Source: Natrialba hulunbeirensis JCM 10989 (GTDB lineage Archaea > Halobacteriota > Halobacteria > Halobacteriales > Natrialbaceae). From it: 64,000 nt of DNA. Under the pieces are notes generated by a model that did not search any database, had not been told where the DNA came from, and saw nothing but the letters and a program-made list of their open reading frames with translations. This document shows positions 63,921 to 64,000 of this stretch, piece by piece (positions within the stretch are counted from its first letter, which is position 1; each line of letters begins with the position of its first letter). The position numbers were made by a program, and so were the translations under genes. Location of the stretch: contig NZ_AOIM01000014.1 of assembly GCF_000337575.1 (NCBI RefSeq), positions 25,047-89,046 of the forward strand, given 5' to 3'.

Positions 63921-64000
63921 CAGTTGCCCATTTGTCCGATAACCCGTAAGTGTATCGATGAGATTGGTAATCTTCTATAGAATCGCCTTCGAAATAGAAC

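Overview
The window looks like a chromosomal segment of a haloarchaeon, probably of the Natrinema/Haloterrigena/Natrialba type. The proteins are strongly acidic, the genes GC-rich with heavy use of the CTCGAG hexamer, TATA boxes often sit about 27-30 nt upstream of the start codon (leaderless mRNAs), and many genes are haloarchaeal markers (aglB/aglJ/aglM/aglF, Orc1/Cdc6 with ORB repeats, a PGF-CTERM S-layer protein, dphB, trm5).

Layout. 1-5109: glycerol catabolism, with glpK diverging from glpABC (anaerobic glycerol-3-phosphate dehydrogenase). 5109-9086: a gene start/stop-coupled to glpC that encodes a Cdc6-like ATPase lacking the Walker A lysine, then a CHAT (caspase-like) protease gene carrying a +1 frameshift. 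9163-30100: a large S-layer N-glycosylation island (aglB, glycosyltransferases, aglQ-like, a sulfatase-fold protein, flippase, glmU/glmS, aglF, aglM, aglJ). Its centre (about 14.5-19.6 kb) is AT-rich and holds a dead IS5-type transposase and a palindromic repeat. A replication origin (six ORB-like repeats, an AT-rich unwinding stretch and orc1/cdc6) lies between aglF and aglM. 30205-35313: small conserved haloarchaeal genes, a VOC protein, a ferritin-like protein and an Lrp-TRASH metal-sensing regulator.

35784-46403: branched-chain amino acid biosynthesis: leuA (with an apparent one-base insertion), a candidate Ile/Val-rich leader peptide with an overlapping hairpin, then ilvB-ilvN-ilvC-small protein-leuC-leuD with mostly overlapping starts and stops, a HTTM membrane protein, and leuB. 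46559-51396: GH3 glycosidase, dphB, a Rieske protein and trm5. 51486-54912: tRNA-Thr(CGT) followed by debris that looks like a decayed integrated element: a partial tRNA-end duplication, vapB with a broken vapC, a compact folded RNA candidate, a TetR gene and a dead transposase. 54921-60236: an RND transporter/COG1361 surface-protein operon, a HalOD1-like ORF and a TetR regulator. 60624-63251: a secreted PGF-CTERM S-layer glycoprotein, the expected acceptor for the agl pathway. The last 500 bases hold no convincing gene but several perfect hairpins.

The functions connect. The agl genes make UDP-glucose, UDP-glucuronate and UDP-GlcNAc, assemble a dolichol-linked glycan, flip it and transfer it to surface proteins such as the S-layer protein at the end of the window. 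The best candidates for undescribed biology are the Cdc6-like ATPase/CHAT protease pair, the possible BCAA leader peptide, and the two structured RNA candidates near 52.5 and 63.8 kb.
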